A stretch of 64,000 bases of DNA from Alteromonas lipotrueae (lineage in GTDB: Bacteria; Pseudomonadota; Gammaproteobacteria; Enterobacterales; Alteromonadaceae). The DNA is taken from contig NZ_JAESDI010000003.1 in the NCBI RefSeq assembly GCF_019249215.1, forward strand, positions 124,001-188,000, in the 5' to 3' direction. Numbering within the stretch: position 1 is the stretch's first letter; every line of letters begins with the position of its first letter. Under the pieces are notes generated by a model. That model was not told the origin of the DNA. It did not search any database and saw only the letters and a list, made by a program, of their open reading frames with translations. Position numbers and translations under genes: made by a program. This document shows, piece after piece, positions 26,292-36,191 of this stretch.

Positions 26292-26819
26292 ATGAAGCAG
26301 TTTGTAGTTGGTTTTATTGCGCTTTTTTTAACGTTCAACGCACATAGTGCTTCTACCAATTATGGTATTGCGTCAGTTGGGTTTAGTGATTTTGAGTTCA
26401 CAAATGTCGAGAATAGCGGGCTAGCTTACAGTGTTGCTTTTGGGCGCCAAATCCATAGGCAGTGGTATGCAGAAGTGGGTTACCTTAATCTCACTAACGA
26501 TAGCGAGGATGATACCGATCTTTCGGGGGATGCGCTTTACCTTGCTGTACTTGGAAAGGCGAAAAGCGAGTACGGTGAACTGTATTACAAATTAGGTATT
26601 GCTAACGCTGATATTGCAAGTACGCGCGACTGTGGCAACTCAGAGTTATCGGGTGATGCATGCTCGTTTGATGAAGGTGTGGTTGCAGGTATTGCTGGTC
26701 TTGGATTTGATTATTATGTTGGTCTAAAATCTATGGTGCGACTTGAATATACATACCTAGGAGGGGAAGATGACCTCTCAACGCATTTAGTATCTTTGGG
26801 CTTTCGCTACAATTTTTAA
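26292..26819 (+). CDS. Small outer-membrane beta-barrel (OmpA/OprF-type transmembrane domain)
   Basis: After a signal peptide (residues 1-20) come about eight short amphipathic strands separated by acidic loops, ending RYNF. The 175-residue length fits an eight-stranded barrel such as OmpA-like or OmpW-like proteins. Two cysteines in one loop could form a disulfide. No periplasmic domain is attached. It follows the previous operon by ~100 bases and may have its own promoter. Confidence 0.78.
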   Translation: MKQFVVGFIALFLTFNAHSASTNYGIASVGFSDFEFTNVENSGLAYSVAFGRQIHRQWYAEVGYLNLTNDSEDDTDLSGDALYLAVLGKAKSEYGELYYKLGIANADIASTRDCGNSELSGDACSFDEGVVAGIAGLGFDYYVGLKSMVRLEYTYLGGEDDLSTHLVSLGFRYNF

Positions 26820-26926
26820 TGGCTAATAGTGGCAAGTGACTAAATTCATATCAGTATGAGCGGTGTAATCCAAACGCTATCATTCAGCGTAAAAAGAGTG
26901 GCTAGTCAAAAACTAAGGAGCCATTT

Positions 26927-27193
26927 ATGAAAAATGAATTAGACAGTAAATTTCTATTGCAGGTGTTTGAAAAAATCCGAACTAATGGTGATAAGAAAGA
27001 AGATCAATACCACCTAAATGGTATTGTTGCGTACACCGACCTAGATGGCTACACGTTATTTATCGAAGACATGAACTGTAAATTGCAGTTTGGTTTCCAT
27101 AACCAGTATCACTTCGATTATGAAACAAACGATCACTTTCAAACTTTTGAGAAAAAGCTGAAGCAGATTGATAAAGAGTATGGCGCTCACTAA
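26927..27193 (+). CDS. DUF3081-family small protein
   Basis: The 88-residue cytoplasmic-looking protein matches the DUF3081 pattern: an N-terminal LxVFEKIRTNG helix, a beta region with GIVAYTDLDGYTLFIED, then FGFHNQYHFDY and a C-terminal helix. The family is found in Alteromonadales and Vibrionales and has no known function. A strong AAGGAGC site precedes the ATG. Single gene. Confidence 0.75.
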   Translation: MKNELDSKFLLQVFEKIRTNGDKKEDQYHLNGIVAYTDLDGYTLFIEDMNCKLQFGFHNQYHFDYETNDHFQTFEKKLKQIDKEYGAH

Positions 27194-27379
27194 ATTTATA
27201 GAGTGAGAGGGCTAACGTCCTGTGAACATTTTTGCTAACCGAGCTAGGTAAAACAATGCTTGGCGTATTGAGTTCAAAATACCACGACAGTAGTGTCGAA
27301 TTATTCCACCAACGCACTTTCGACTTTAATTTGGTCTGCTACAATAGCGCTCCTCTTAATTTGTTAGGAATAGAGTGCG

Positions 27380-28306
27380 TTGGCTGCGGCAATTAAGGCT
27401 CCTAAATTCAAACTGTCTTTTCTTACTCCAAAATTTTGGCCTGTATGGCTAGGAGTATTCCTTCTTTACATCATCACTTGGCTCCCTCTGCCTGTTATAC
27501 GATTTATTGGCGGTGGCGCAGGTAAACTGATTGCGAAAATTGTTCCTAAACGCGTGCGCGTAGCAAAGCGAAACCTTGAACTTTGGAACCCGTCGTTGTC
27601 GGAGTCAGAAGTGCAAACGCTATTAAATGAGAATGTGCGCAGAACCGGAATGGCCTTATTTGAAACGGCGATGGGGTGGTGGTGGCCTGATTGGCGAGTG
27701 AAAAAGGCCATAGAAATTGAAGGTGCGGAGCATGTTGAGGCAGCCATAGCCAGCGGCAAAGGTGTGTTTGGCATGGCACTGCACAACATGAACCTTGAAT
27801 TTGCATGCAGGGGTATTGGTTACTTCCACCCTAGCATCGCCTTCTATAGAAAACATAATAATCCGCTGGTCGACTATTTACAGTACCATGGTCGTAATCG
27901 CTCCAATAAGTATATGATTGACAAGCGAAATGCCAAAGCGTTGTTAATGGCATTGGAAGAAAACGAGCTGTGCTTATACCTTCCCGATCAAGATTACGGG
28001 CCAAAGCAAAGCGTATTCGTACCTTTTGGTGGGGTTGCTGAAACCGCGACCACCACAGCTACGTTGATGTTTATTCGTCGTTCTACCAGTGTGCCTATGA
28101 TGATTACGTCTCAGTACACTGCGAAGGGTTATAAAATAAAGATATACCCCCCATTGACGCATTTAGGGGATATGGACGATGTTGCGGCATTAACAGAATT
28201 GAACACGCATATTGATAAGGCAATTAAAGAACAGCCTGAAAGTTACTTGTGGATGCATAAACGGTTCAAAACCAGACCCAGTAAAGACACCCCGTCATTG
28301 TACTAA
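27380..28306 (+). CDS. lpxL: Lipid A biosynthesis late acyltransferase (LpxL/LpxM type)
   Basis: The 308-residue inner-membrane enzyme has an N-terminal membrane segment (residues ~17-40) and the HX4E catalytic motif H135-NMNL-E140. It adds a secondary acyl chain to Kdo2-lipid A. The family includes LpxL, LpxM and LpxP, which cannot be separated here, so the symbol is provisional. It begins at a TTG, with AGGAA 10 bases before. Convergence of several cell-envelope genes around it fits normal chromosomal context. Confidence 0.88.
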   Translation: MAAAIKAPKFKLSFLTPKFWPVWLGVFLLYIITWLPLPVIRFIGGGAGKLIAKIVPKRVRVAKRNLELWNPSLSESEVQTLLNENVRRTGMALFETAMGWWWPDWRVKKAIEIEGAEHVEAAIASGKGVFGMALHNMNLEFACRGIGYFHPSIAFYRKHNNPLVDYLQYHGRNRSNKYMIDKRNAKALLMALEENELCLYLPDQDYGPKQSVFVPFGGVAETATTTATLMFIRRSTSVPMMITSQYTAKGYKIKIYPPLTHLGDMDDVAALTELNTHIDKAIKEQPESYLWMHKRFKTRPSKDTPSLY

Positions 28307-28429
28307 CGAAGCAGTTACCTATTGTGCCGTTAGGTGTACAATTATTACTGTAGCGCGCTTTTTGTGCGTAAGGTAAAAGCGAGTTAAGCTGTACCTTGAG
28401 TTTAAGTTATTGGAAGCATTGAAAAAGTC

Positions 28430-29044
28430 ATGGCTAAAAAAGGTTATTCAAATACATTTTTTTGGGCGCGTCACATAGCGCTGGCATTCGTATTGATAGT
28501 GATTGCGGGTGTGATGATTTATTTGCAACAAAATAGCAGTGATGAAGAACCTTCCGGTAAACCAGCTGAAGAAAAATCGGTGGCAAAGGGATTGAGCGAG
28601 TTTTACCGCGAATTTAGAATGTCCTCTACCGATCCAGTTAAGGAAGAGCAGGGTACTTTTGTGATAGAAACTGGCGGCGTTGATCCACAGCTCGATAGCA
28701 GACTAGAAAGCATGTCGAGTATAAATACAACGGTAGATACCAGTTGGACCGGAGAGCAAAAATTCCGCACTTTCAAAGAGGGCAGTACACTCCGAGAGGC
28801 TATCTCTACTTTTGCGCAAGCGGAAGGCATGCAGCTGATATGGAATTTAGAGCAAGACTTCATTATCAAACATCAGTTTCAGTTAGATAATACGGTAGCC
28901 GGTTCATTGGCTAAAATTGCCAGCGCTATCGACAGTAGCTTTGAAGGGCGGGTAAACGCCTATCTATGCCCCGAGCAACGCTCTCTGGTAGTGACTGCTG
29001 AAGAGACCGAGTTTTTATCTACCCGATGTACCCTCGTTCGTTGA
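28430..29044 (+). CDS. TcpQ-domain periplasmic protein
   Basis: An N-terminal membrane anchor (residues ~13-31) is followed by a linker and a ~90-residue C-terminal domain that matches the TcpQ (toxin co-regulated pilus Q) C-terminal pattern: STLREAISTFAQAEGMQLIW, then IKHQFQLDNTVAGSLAKIAS. The domain also occurs in secretin accessory proteins. No pilus or secretion genes are in this window, so it is an orphan here. It is convergent with glnE. Confidence 0.75.
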   Translation: MAKKGYSNTFFWARHIALAFVLIVIAGVMIYLQQNSSDEEPSGKPAEEKSVAKGLSEFYREFRMSSTDPVKEEQGTFVIETGGVDPQLDSRLESMSSINTTVDTSWTGEQKFRTFKEGSTLREAISTFAQAEGMQLIWNLEQDFIIKHQFQLDNTVAGSLAKIASAIDSSFEGRVNAYLCPEQRSLVVTAEETEFLSTRCTLVR

Positions 29045-29059
29045 TCATCAGTTAAAGCA

Positions 29060-29081
29060 AAGGTGAGCTACTGCTCACCTT
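29060..29081. terminator. Hairpin across the glnE stop codon, possible terminator
   Basis: AAGGTGAGC and GCTCACCTT pair over 9 bp with a 4-base loop, between the convergent genes ending at 29044 and 29068. T-runs are weak, so termination efficiency is uncertain. Confidence 0.45.
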
Positions 29082-32019
29082 CGTTATCATTAATACTACT
29101 GCCATCAATGTCGGTACTACTATCGGCAGCATGACCAGCAGTACTATCAAATAACGCCTGCCAATATTCACTTACCGTTTCTCTCATTTGGCTCAAATGC
29201 TCGGTTTGTTCTGCATATTTCGTGTCTGCAAGGGTCAGGTGATGATATTGTTCTCTTAGCGCAAGATAAGCTTGTTGTAGCGCGTGAGATTGTTTTCCAT
29301 CAATAATGCCTGCGTTACGGGTTGCATCTAGTAAACGCAAATTATCTGAAAATTCAGTCAAGCTCTCAATCTTATTCGCATGTGCTAATACCCAATATTG
29401 AGTCATAAATTCAATATCTGCTATGCCTCCCACACATTGTTTCAAATCGACTTTTTGATTACTCGTAGAGAGCAAATGTTTGCGCATTTTTACGCGCATT
29501 TCGCTCACTTCAGTAGATAGTGTAGCCTGGTCTCTCTGAATAGATAGAATGTTGTGACGCACAGTATTAAACGCACTTAGCAGCGATATATCACCACAGA
29601 TACCGCGGGCTCTCACTAGCGCTTGATGTTCCCATGTCCACGCCTCTTCTTGTTGATAGCGCTCAAATCCGTCTATATGGCAACAAAGCAAGCCCGCGTT
29701 ACCAGATGGCCGCAAGCGTAAGTCGGTTTCATACAACTGACCAAACAAGGTTTTGGTATTCAGTAAGTGCATAATACGCTGAGCAAGTTTGATGTAAAAC
29801 TGCTGGGCTTCAATAGACTTAGCCCCATTGGTAGCTGACTGGCGAGGCGCGTTGTGCAAAAACACAAGGTCAAGATCAGAGCCATAACCAAGCTCGTAGC
29901 CACCAAGCTTGCCATAGCCAATAACTGCAAACCCGAGCTCGCCATCGTTCAAATGACTCGGCACGCCAAAGCGAGCTGAAACTTGGTGCCACGCTGCTTC
30001 AATAACTTGCTCGAGCAAGACTTCCGCTAATACGGTAAGTTTATCGCTTACATTCGCTATGGGTAGCGAGCCACTAATATCGCTGGCTGCAATGCGCAGC
30101 TGCTGACAAAGCTTAAACTGTCGCCATGTGTCCATAGCAAGCTCAACATCGTCGTGTTCAACGCGCAGCATGGTTTGTCGCAACTCTTGCGCGTATTCAT
30201 ATTTACTAGTGGTGATATCTGAATTTTGCTGCTGCAAATAGAGCGGGGTAAGCAGTTCATCTAACAGCAGCGGGAAGCGCTTAATTTCATTCGCTATCCA
30301 CTCACTCCTGTCACACAGCTTTACCAACTGTTGCAGAACATTGGGGTTTTCCAGCAATAAATCTAAATAGGTTGTTCTGCCGGTAATCGCATCTATCACG
30401 CCGAAGATTCGTTTTAGTACATTGTTTGCTTTACTGGGGTCGAATTTAATCAGTACATACAGTATTTCCGGGATCAGTTTATTAAGCGTATCCTCGCCTT
30501 TTTGACCCATTCGATACCCGCGCTGATTCGTTTTAAATTCTTGTAGCTGGGTACAAATCCCTTGCGCTTCCTCTAAACTAATAAAAGGGGTTAGCGTGGT
30601 GCTAAACTCTTCTTTATCAAGGGAAAGTTGCCAGGCATCACGGCATGCTTCAAATAAGGTATCTTCGCTGTTGTGAGTATCTTGTGCTTCTTCAACTAAT
30701 TCATTGAAATGCCCATGTATTCTAGACATGGTTTCATGCAGTGCTAGCGTAAATGCGTGGTATGACGAGAACCCTAAAACCGAAATAAGTGCATTTTTCT
30801 CCCACTCACTATCTGGCAGTGTTTGGGTTTGTCGGTCTTGGCATTGCTGAAGCGTATGCTCAATTTTACGAAGGAATAAATAGTCTGTCCGTAATTGTTC
30901 AGTCACATCGGTTTCAACCATTTCAAATTCAGCAAGATTATCCAGGGTAGTAAGTAGTGACTTACTTTGTAACTCAGGCTCTCTACCACCATGAATAAGC
31001 TGAAAGCTTTGTGCGAAAAATTCAACCTCACGAATGCCACCGGCACCAAGCTTAATATTATTGCTCAAACGCCTACGTCTAATTTCCGTAGCAATAAGGT
31101 GCTTCATGCCTCTAAGGGCATCAATAGTGGTGAAGTCTAGGTAGCGCCTGAAGGTAAAAGGCGTGAGGATGGCGTTTAGTGAAGCTACGTCTTCTGAATT
31201 ATCATTATTGATCACGCGCGCTTTCACCATAGCAAAACGTTCCCAATGACGGCCTTGCTCTTGGTAATAATCTTCCATGGCGTCGAAGTGCATCACCAAA
31301 GGCCCTGACTCACCGAATGGCCGTAAGCGCATGTCTACTCGGTATACCTGGCCGTCGGTGGTTACCTTGTTAAGTGCTTGAATCAATTTTTGCGCTAGGC
31401 GGGTAAAAAATTGCTGATTTTCTATCGGTTTCTTTTCACCGTTTGTCATGCCTTTTTCGGGATAGGCAAAAATCAAATCGATATCTGAAGAAAAGTTAAG
31501 TTCGCGACCGCCTAATTTCCCCATACCCAAAATGTACATATGGATAGGCCCATTTTCACCACAAGGAACACCGTGTTTGTCACTTAGCATGGTGTAAAGC
31601 CATTGGTAAGCTGACGTAATTAATACATCAGCTAACGCAGAAACCTGCCCTAATGATTGCGTAATAGTTTGCTTATTAAGCCCGTCACGTAGCGTAATAG
31701 CAGCCATATGAAAGTGGCGACAGTGGCGAAGTGCGCTAAGCAGCCCATCTTCTGACTTAACATTTTCCAATTTTTGCGTAACTGCATGGTTGTAAAAGGT
31801 ATGCGGCTCGTCAGGAACCGATTCAACCAGCATAGCGCCAACCCAGTCAGGGTGCTGCAGGCAGGTCTCTGCAAAAAACAGCGAGCGACCAAATACGGTA
31901 GTGAGATCATTTCGATGATGCGCTAAATCACTATTAACGCGATCACTATCTGAAAGTTTTTCCCAGGTTTCGTTGGCTTGTGGTGCATTGCTCATGGTAA
32001 TTGTGTTGTCTGTTGGCAT
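29068..32019 (-). CDS. glnE: Bifunctional glutamine synthetase adenylyltransferase/adenylyl-removing enzyme
   Basis: Two nucleotidyltransferase domains are visible, each with a signature: GMGKLGGRELNFSSDIDLIF in the first half and GYGKLGGYELGYGSDLDLVF in the second, with helical GlnD-UR-like regions after each. GlnE adenylylates and deadenylylates glutamine synthetase in response to nitrogen status. The start is uncertain; I chose ATG 32019 (984 residues) over a GTG at 32079 and a later ATG at 31995; none has a strong ribosome site, and the E. coli enzyme has about 946 residues. Confidence 0.92.
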   Translation of the reverse strand: MPTDNTITMSNAPQANETWEKLSDSDRVNSDLAHHRNDLTTVFGRSLFFAETCLQHPDWVGAMLVESVPDEPHTFYNHAVTQKLENVKSEDGLLSALRHCRHFHMAAITLRDGLNKQTITQSLGQVSALADVLITSAYQWLYTMLSDKHGVPCGENGPIHMYILGMGKLGGRELNFSSDIDLIFAYPEKGMTNGEKKPIENQQFFTRLAQKLIQALNKVTTDGQVYRVDMRLRPFGESGPLVMHFDAMEDYYQEQGRHWERFAMVKARVINNDNSEDVASLNAILTPFTFRRYLDFTTIDALRGMKHLIATEIRRRRLSNNIKLGAGGIREVEFFAQSFQLIHGGREPELQSKSLLTTLDNLAEFEMVETDVTEQLRTDYLFLRKIEHTLQQCQDRQTQTLPDSEWEKNALISVLGFSSYHAFTLALHETMSRIHGHFNELVEEAQDTHNSEDTLFEACRDAWQLSLDKEEFSTTLTPFISLEEAQGICTQLQEFKTNQRGYRMGQKGEDTLNKLIPEILYVLIKFDPSKANNVLKRIFGVIDAITGRTTYLDLLLENPNVLQQLVKLCDRSEWIANEIKRFPLLLDELLTPLYLQQQNSDITTSKYEYAQELRQTMLRVEHDDVELAMDTWRQFKLCQQLRIAASDISGSLPIANVSDKLTVLAEVLLEQVIEAAWHQVSARFGVPSHLNDGELGFAVIGYGKLGGYELGYGSDLDLVFLHNAPRQSATNGAKSIEAQQFYIKLAQRIMHLLNTKTLFGQLYETDLRLRPSGNAGLLCCHIDGFERYQQEEAWTWEHQALVRARGICGDISLLSAFNTVRHNILSIQRDQATLSTEVSEMRVKMRKHLLSTSNQKVDLKQCVGGIADIEFMTQYWVLAHANKIESLTEFSDNLRLLDATRNAGIIDGKQSHALQQAYLALREQYHHLTLADTKYAEQTEHLSQMRETVSEYWQALFDSTAGHAADSSTDIDGSSINDNEGEQ

Positions 32020-32135
32020 AATACTGGCTTCGACAATAATAAATATTTCAAAACGTTGAGATAAAAAAGAGTCTGTCACAGTTTTTGGGGCGTAACCACC
32101 CTAAGGTTGTGTTTAGGTAAAAGGAGTAACAATAC

Positions 32136-33041
32136 GTGGATGCTTTAATAAAACTCGTGCCGCTAGGTTCTGACTTATGGATTTACCTTGCTATCGATGT
32201 AAGTATCGCCCTAGCACTGTTGGTGGTTATGAAGTGGTTGACTGGGCTGATGAGAAAGAACTCAGTGACCGAAGAGCTTGGTATTAAAGACAATTTTGCT
32301 TTTGGTATTAGTATAGCCGGTGGCATGTTGTCGCTTTGTATCGTGCTGAGTTCGGTGGTAGGTCGTCATATCGGGCAGGGCTACAGTGAAGCGGCTACTG
32401 GCATGGTGACGTTCGGTATTGTCGGTATTCTGTTGGTGAAGTTTGGTCGATTCGCCCATGACAAGCTGGTACTCAATCGCGTAGATACTCACGCCATGAT
32501 TTCAGAGCGCAGTGTAAGTATTGCACTGGTAGATGCTGCAAGCTTAGTGGCAAGTGCCATCGTGTTGAGAAATATTATGGTGTGGGTGAATGGCAGTGAT
32601 ATGAATGCCATTATTGCTATCGTGACAGGATTCTCTGTCGTGCTCACCATGTTATTGGTGATGACCCGTATTTTAGAAGTGCGCTATGCAAAAGATAACC
32701 AAAACGACTCATTTCAGGGGGCGCTTCGAAAAGGTCAGTTAGCGTTAGCCATAGAACATTCGGGTAATTTACTGGGCACCGCTATGATTGTTTCGGCGGC
32801 GAAAAACCTACTTATCTATAACCCGTCAGGTTATGTAAGTAACGTAACCGGCTGGTTGGTGGTAAGTGTAGCGTTAGCTATCGCACTGCATATATTAGTG
32901 CTTATCAATAAAAAAGTGATTCTGTTTGGTATGAACTTTAGGCAAGAAGTCGATCAACAACACAACGTTGGTGTAGCTTCACTAGGCTTTACGTTAAGCA
33001 TAGGTACTGCCATGGTGATTAATGGCGTACTCGGTGGTTAA
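32136..33041 (+). CDS. Membrane protein with two DUF350 repeats
   Basis: This 301-residue protein has eight hydrophobic segments in two similar halves (residues ~12-140 and ~145-300), each fitting a DUF350 (UPF0719, YjfL-type) unit. The function of DUF350 is unknown; members are inner-membrane proteins. The start is a GTG at 32136 with AAGGAG 10 bases before. It is divergent from glnE and monocistronic. Confidence 0.82.
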   Translation: MDALIKLVPLGSDLWIYLAIDVSIALALLVVMKWLTGLMRKNSVTEELGIKDNFAFGISIAGGMLSLCIVLSSVVGRHIGQGYSEAATGMVTFGIVGILLVKFGRFAHDKLVLNRVDTHAMISERSVSIALVDAASLVASAIVLRNIMVWVNGSDMNAIIAIVTGFSVVLTMLLVMTRILEVRYAKDNQNDSFQGALRKGQLALAIEHSGNLLGTAMIVSAAKNLLIYNPSGYVSNVTGWLVVSVALAIALHILVLINKKVILFGMNFRQEVDQQHNVGVASLGFTLSIGTAMVINGVLGG

Positions 33042-33146
33042 GGTAGCTTGTCAGCAGACAAGTATATTGTTTAAAACCTTGAGGCGTTTGCTCTGTAGCC
33101 GCAAGTACGCATGGCGTAACGTAGAAAGCTGCTATCACAATTAATA

Positions 33147-33497
33147 TTACTGATAATCGGAAGGAGAAATATACTGGCTGTTTTTGCATAGGTTTTCAGG
33201 CAAAACCTTCTGTTTAACGATAGCCCGTTTTTTCTCTTTAGAAAGTTGCTTTACCTTGTATTCAATTTGCGAGGCTGTCGACCTATCTCCAATTAAGAAA
33301 ATGGCCCTAAATTGAAGTGGGCCTTTTCCCTTTAATGCCCGCGCTCCACCTGCAATATCTCCTCTGTGCTGGGAAATTCTGCGTTCAGGGGAGGTAGTGA
33401 TACCCGTGTACAATTGACCCAGTTTATTTTCGATAAGATAAAGGTACCAAGTTGAAGGCTGCTGGTGGGTATTCACGTTGTTGGCTGTTATACTCAT
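33147..33497 (-). CDS. GIY-YIG nuclease superfamily protein (YhbQ-like)
   Basis: The ~116-residue product has the GIY-YIG fold: [27 protein letters not shown], in which the two short signatures are the YLI and YTG segments, with an Arg and a His close behind, and a downstream Glu-Tyr ([10 protein letters not shown]). This is the small stand-alone type (UPF0213/YhbQ), thought to act on branched or damaged DNA. The ATG at 33497 fits better than the longer frame. It is divergent from hldE, with starts 37 bases apart. Confidence 0.85.
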   Translation of the reverse strand: MSITANNVNTHQQPSTWYLYLIENKLGQLYTGITTSPERRISQHRGDIAGGARALKGKGPLQFRAIFLIGDRSTASQIEYKVKQLSKEKKRAIVKQKVLPENLCKNSQYISPSDYQ

Positions 33498-33534
33498 TGG
33501 CAATTTGAAATACATCGATAAAGTTGTCTCATCA

Positions 33535-34965
33535 ATGATTTTACCAGATTTTAGTAAAGCAAAAGTGCTTATTGTAGGTGACCTAATGCTAGACCGCTAT
33601 TGGAGCGGTGGAACAGGTCGTATTTCCCCTGAAGCCCCTGTACCTGTAGTGAATGTTCAGTCATCTGAAGATCGCCCAGGCGGCGCTGCAAATGTGGCCG
33701 TGAACGTGGCTACTCTTGGGGCTAAAGTCAGCTTACTAGGCATGTGCGGTAACGATGAAAATGCCAAACTACTGCGTGAGCGCTTAGAGTCGTTTGATAT
33801 TGATTGCCAGTTTTTCGCCGTCGAAGGTCAAGACACAATAACCAAGCTTCGGGTGATGAGCCGTAATCAGCAATTGCTTCGGTTAGATTTTGAAAAGAGC
33901 TTTGCTGATTCAGATAAATTTGAACTAGAAAGCGCGTTCGATAGCGCCCTTGATGATGTTGATATTGTTATATTATCTGACTACGCCAAAGGATGCTTAA
34001 GCCACCCCCAAGCACTAATTCAAGCAGCTAAAGCAAAAGGTAAGCGCGTTATTGTCGACCCTAAAGGCAGTGACTTTAAAAAGTACGCTAACGCTATGCT
34101 TATTACACCTAACATGGAAGAGCTAAACCATGTGGTAGGTGAGTCTACTTCTGAGAAATCATTAGTAGCAAATGCGCAGCAGGTTAAAACTGACCTTAAT
34201 TTGGATGCGTTACTGCTAACGCGTTCTGAACAGGGGATGACCTTGTTCGAAGGAAACAATGCAGAGTTTCATTTACCTGCAAAAGCCAAAGAAGTTTATG
34301 ACGTTACTGGTGCCGGCGATACTGTGGTATCAACGCTAGCCGTGGCGCTAGCAAGCAAACTACCTCTGCAAGCTGCTTGTGTATTGGCCAACTTAGCGGC
34401 CAGTGTGGTGGTTGGGAAATTAGGTACGTCTACCGTTACCAATACCGAATTAGCGCTAGCTTTAGGTGAACAATCTGTGCATCTCGACGGCGGCGTGATG
34501 ACCGAAGAGCAACTAGAAATGGCAATGGCTGCTGCGAAAGCGCGAGGCGAACGTATTGTAATGACGAACGGCTGTTTCGATATTCTACATTCTGGGCATG
34601 TGGCTTATTTAGAAGAAGCCGCGCAGTTAGGTGACCGGCTTATTGTAGCAGTAAACACCGATGCATCGGTGACGAAGCTTAAAGGCCCAGGGCGGCCAGT
34701 GAACAACACTAATCGCCGTATGGCAGTACTAGCTGGCTTAAGTGCGGTTGATTGGGTTGTGCCCTTCACTGAAGATACACCACAGCGATTAATTGCCTCG
34801 TTATTACCAGATATATTGGTGAAAGGTGGTGATTATCAAATTGAAGAAATTGCTGGTGGAAAAGAAGTGATTGCCAACGGCGGTGAGGTGCAAGTGTTAA
34901 CGTTTGAGGATGGCGTTTCTACCACCGGAATCATTGAGCGTATAACACGAAACAAGTTAACCTAG
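33535..34965 (+). CDS. hldE: Bifunctional heptose kinase/adenylyltransferase HldE
   Basis: The 476-residue protein has a PfkB-type kinase domain (residues ~1-318, GAGD at 259-262) and an adenylyltransferase domain (~340-476, [11 protein letters not shown] at 345-355). It makes ADP-D-glycero-beta-D-manno-heptose precursors for the LPS core, acting on heptose-7-phosphate then heptose-1-phosphate. The ATG at 33535 gives the usual family start (E. coli HldE is 477 residues). It directly precedes the exosortase-type polysaccharide locus, with an inverted repeat after it. Confidence 0.95.
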   Translation: MILPDFSKAKVLIVGDLMLDRYWSGGTGRISPEAPVPVVNVQSSEDRPGGAANVAVNVATLGAKVSLLGMCGNDENAKLLRERLESFDIDCQFFAVEGQDTITKLRVMSRNQQLLRLDFEKSFADSDKFELESAFDSALDDVDIVILSDYAKGCLSHPQALIQAAKAKGKRVIVDPKGSDFKKYANAMLITPNMEELNHVVGESTSEKSLVANAQQVKTDLNLDALLLTRSEQGMTLFEGNNAEFHLPAKAKEVYDVTGAGDTVVSTLAVALASKLPLQAACVLANLAASVVVGKLGTSTVTNTELALALGEQSVHLDGGVMTEEQLEMAMAAAKARGERIVMTNGCFDILHSGHVAYLEEAAQLGDRLIVAVNTDASVTKLKGPGRPVNNTNRRMAVLAGLSAVDWVVPFTEDTPQRLIASLLPDILVKGGDYQIEEIAGGKEVIANGGEVQVLTFEDGVSTTGIIERITRNKLT

Positions 34966-35016
34966 CATTTTTGTGGTTACCTCAATTTTTATTTCAGTAA
35001 ATGTAAAATGTAGTCG

Positions 35017-35053
35017 TTTGCTAGCCCCATGAGTTAATCGGTAGGCTAGCAAA
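35017..35053 (+). terminator. Hairpin between hldE and the polysaccharide locus
   Basis: TTTGCTAGCC (35017-35026) and GGCTAGCAAA (35044-35053) are exact complements with a 17-base loop, followed by GCGAGCAGTTTTTT. It could end the hldE transcript or act as a leader attenuator of the ATPase gene at 35083. Confidence 0.5.
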
Positions 35054-35082
35054 GCGAGCAGTTTTTTCAAACGGATACCAGC

Positions 35083-36150
35083 ATGTACGAAAGTTACTAC
35101 GGACTTAACGCTAAACCTTTTCAGTTAACACCAGACCCCGGCTTCTTTTTTGCCAGTAAGTGGCACAAACGCGCCATGTCGTACCTTCAATATGGGCTGT
35201 CGCAGGCTGAAGGGTTTATTGTTATCACAGGTGATATTGGTACAGGGAAAACCACCGTCGCGAATAGTTTGCTGGCTGAAATTCAAGACGATATTTTCGC
35301 GGCCCAAATAGTCACCCCCAAACTGTCGCCTGATGAGCTGGTAAAAATGGTGGCCTCAAAGTTTGATATCAACACGGACGGAAGAAGCAAAGCTGAAATC
35401 TTAAAGATGCTTGAGGTGTTCTTATACGACCTAAGCACCCAAGGCCGCCGCGCATTACTGCTTGTTGATGAAGCGCAGAACTTACCGTTAGAGTCTATTG
35501 AAGAGCTGCGCATGCTGTCTAACTTTCAGCTTAATGGTAAGCCGTTAATACAAAGCTTTTTATTAGGGCAAGAAGAGCTGCAGCCTATTCTACGAGCGCC
35601 CAATATGGAGCAGTTCAGACAGCGTATTGTGGCTTCATGTCATTTAGCGCCCCTCACATTAGATGAGTGCAAAGAGTATATTGAATATCGCTTGCATCAT
35701 GCAGGCTGGAATGGGGAAGATTTGTTTTCAGAAGGGGCGTACGAGCGCATTTATCAGTTTACCCGTGGTGTGCCCCGTAAAATAAATACGCTTATGGATC
35801 GCATCATGCTGTTTGGCTTTTTGGAGGAGCTTAATAGCTTTGATGAAGAGGCGGTAAGTGAGGTAATAGATGAAGTTAAAGCTGAAATGTTTGAGCCTGA
35901 GAGTGGGTTGGGCCATTCAACGTCCCAAACTCATGACTTTGCAGAGCACCCTGAAAACAAAACGATTATGACTCCCGGTGGGAATATCATACGAGATAGT
36001 AAGTACTATCTTGATATGTTGGCGGAGTTAGTAGATGCGTTAGACGATGCAATATCGCATAAGGTTAAAATGACGCAGTATGTAGATAAACTAATGAAGA
36101 AGAAGTTTAAAACGTACGTAAGACTGAAGAGTACTGATAAAAGTGAGTAG
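35083..36150 (+). CDS. XrtA-associated ATPase (ExeA-like AAA protein)
   Basis: The 355-residue protein starts with MYESYYGLNAKPF and has a Walker A motif GDIGTGKTT (residues 50-58) and a Walker B segment ALLLVDEAQNL. This is the AAA ATPase that goes with exosortase-A polysaccharide loci (TIGR03015) and resembles ExeA. A C-terminal ~70-residue extension (after residue 275) is acidic then basic. It opens the conserved core of the locus and is the only plus-strand gene here before 41104. Its exact job in export is unknown. Confidence 0.88.
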   Translation: MYESYYGLNAKPFQLTPDPGFFFASKWHKRAMSYLQYGLSQAEGFIVITGDIGTGKTTVANSLLAEIQDDIFAAQIVTPKLSPDELVKMVASKFDINTDGRSKAEILKMLEVFLYDLSTQGRRALLLVDEAQNLPLESIEELRMLSNFQLNGKPLIQSFLLGQEELQPILRAPNMEQFRQRIVASCHLAPLTLDECKEYIEYRLHHAGWNGEDLFSEGAYERIYQFTRGVPRKINTLMDRIMLFGFLEELNSFDEEAVSEVIDEVKAEMFEPESGLGHSTSQTHDFAEHPENKTIMTPGGNIIRDSKYYLDMLAELVDALDDAISHKVKMTQYVDKLMKKKFKTYVRLKSTDKSE

Positions 36151-36191
36151 AGGTGCTAGAAAAATGCGTTTCCACTCATTGTCGATAAGGA

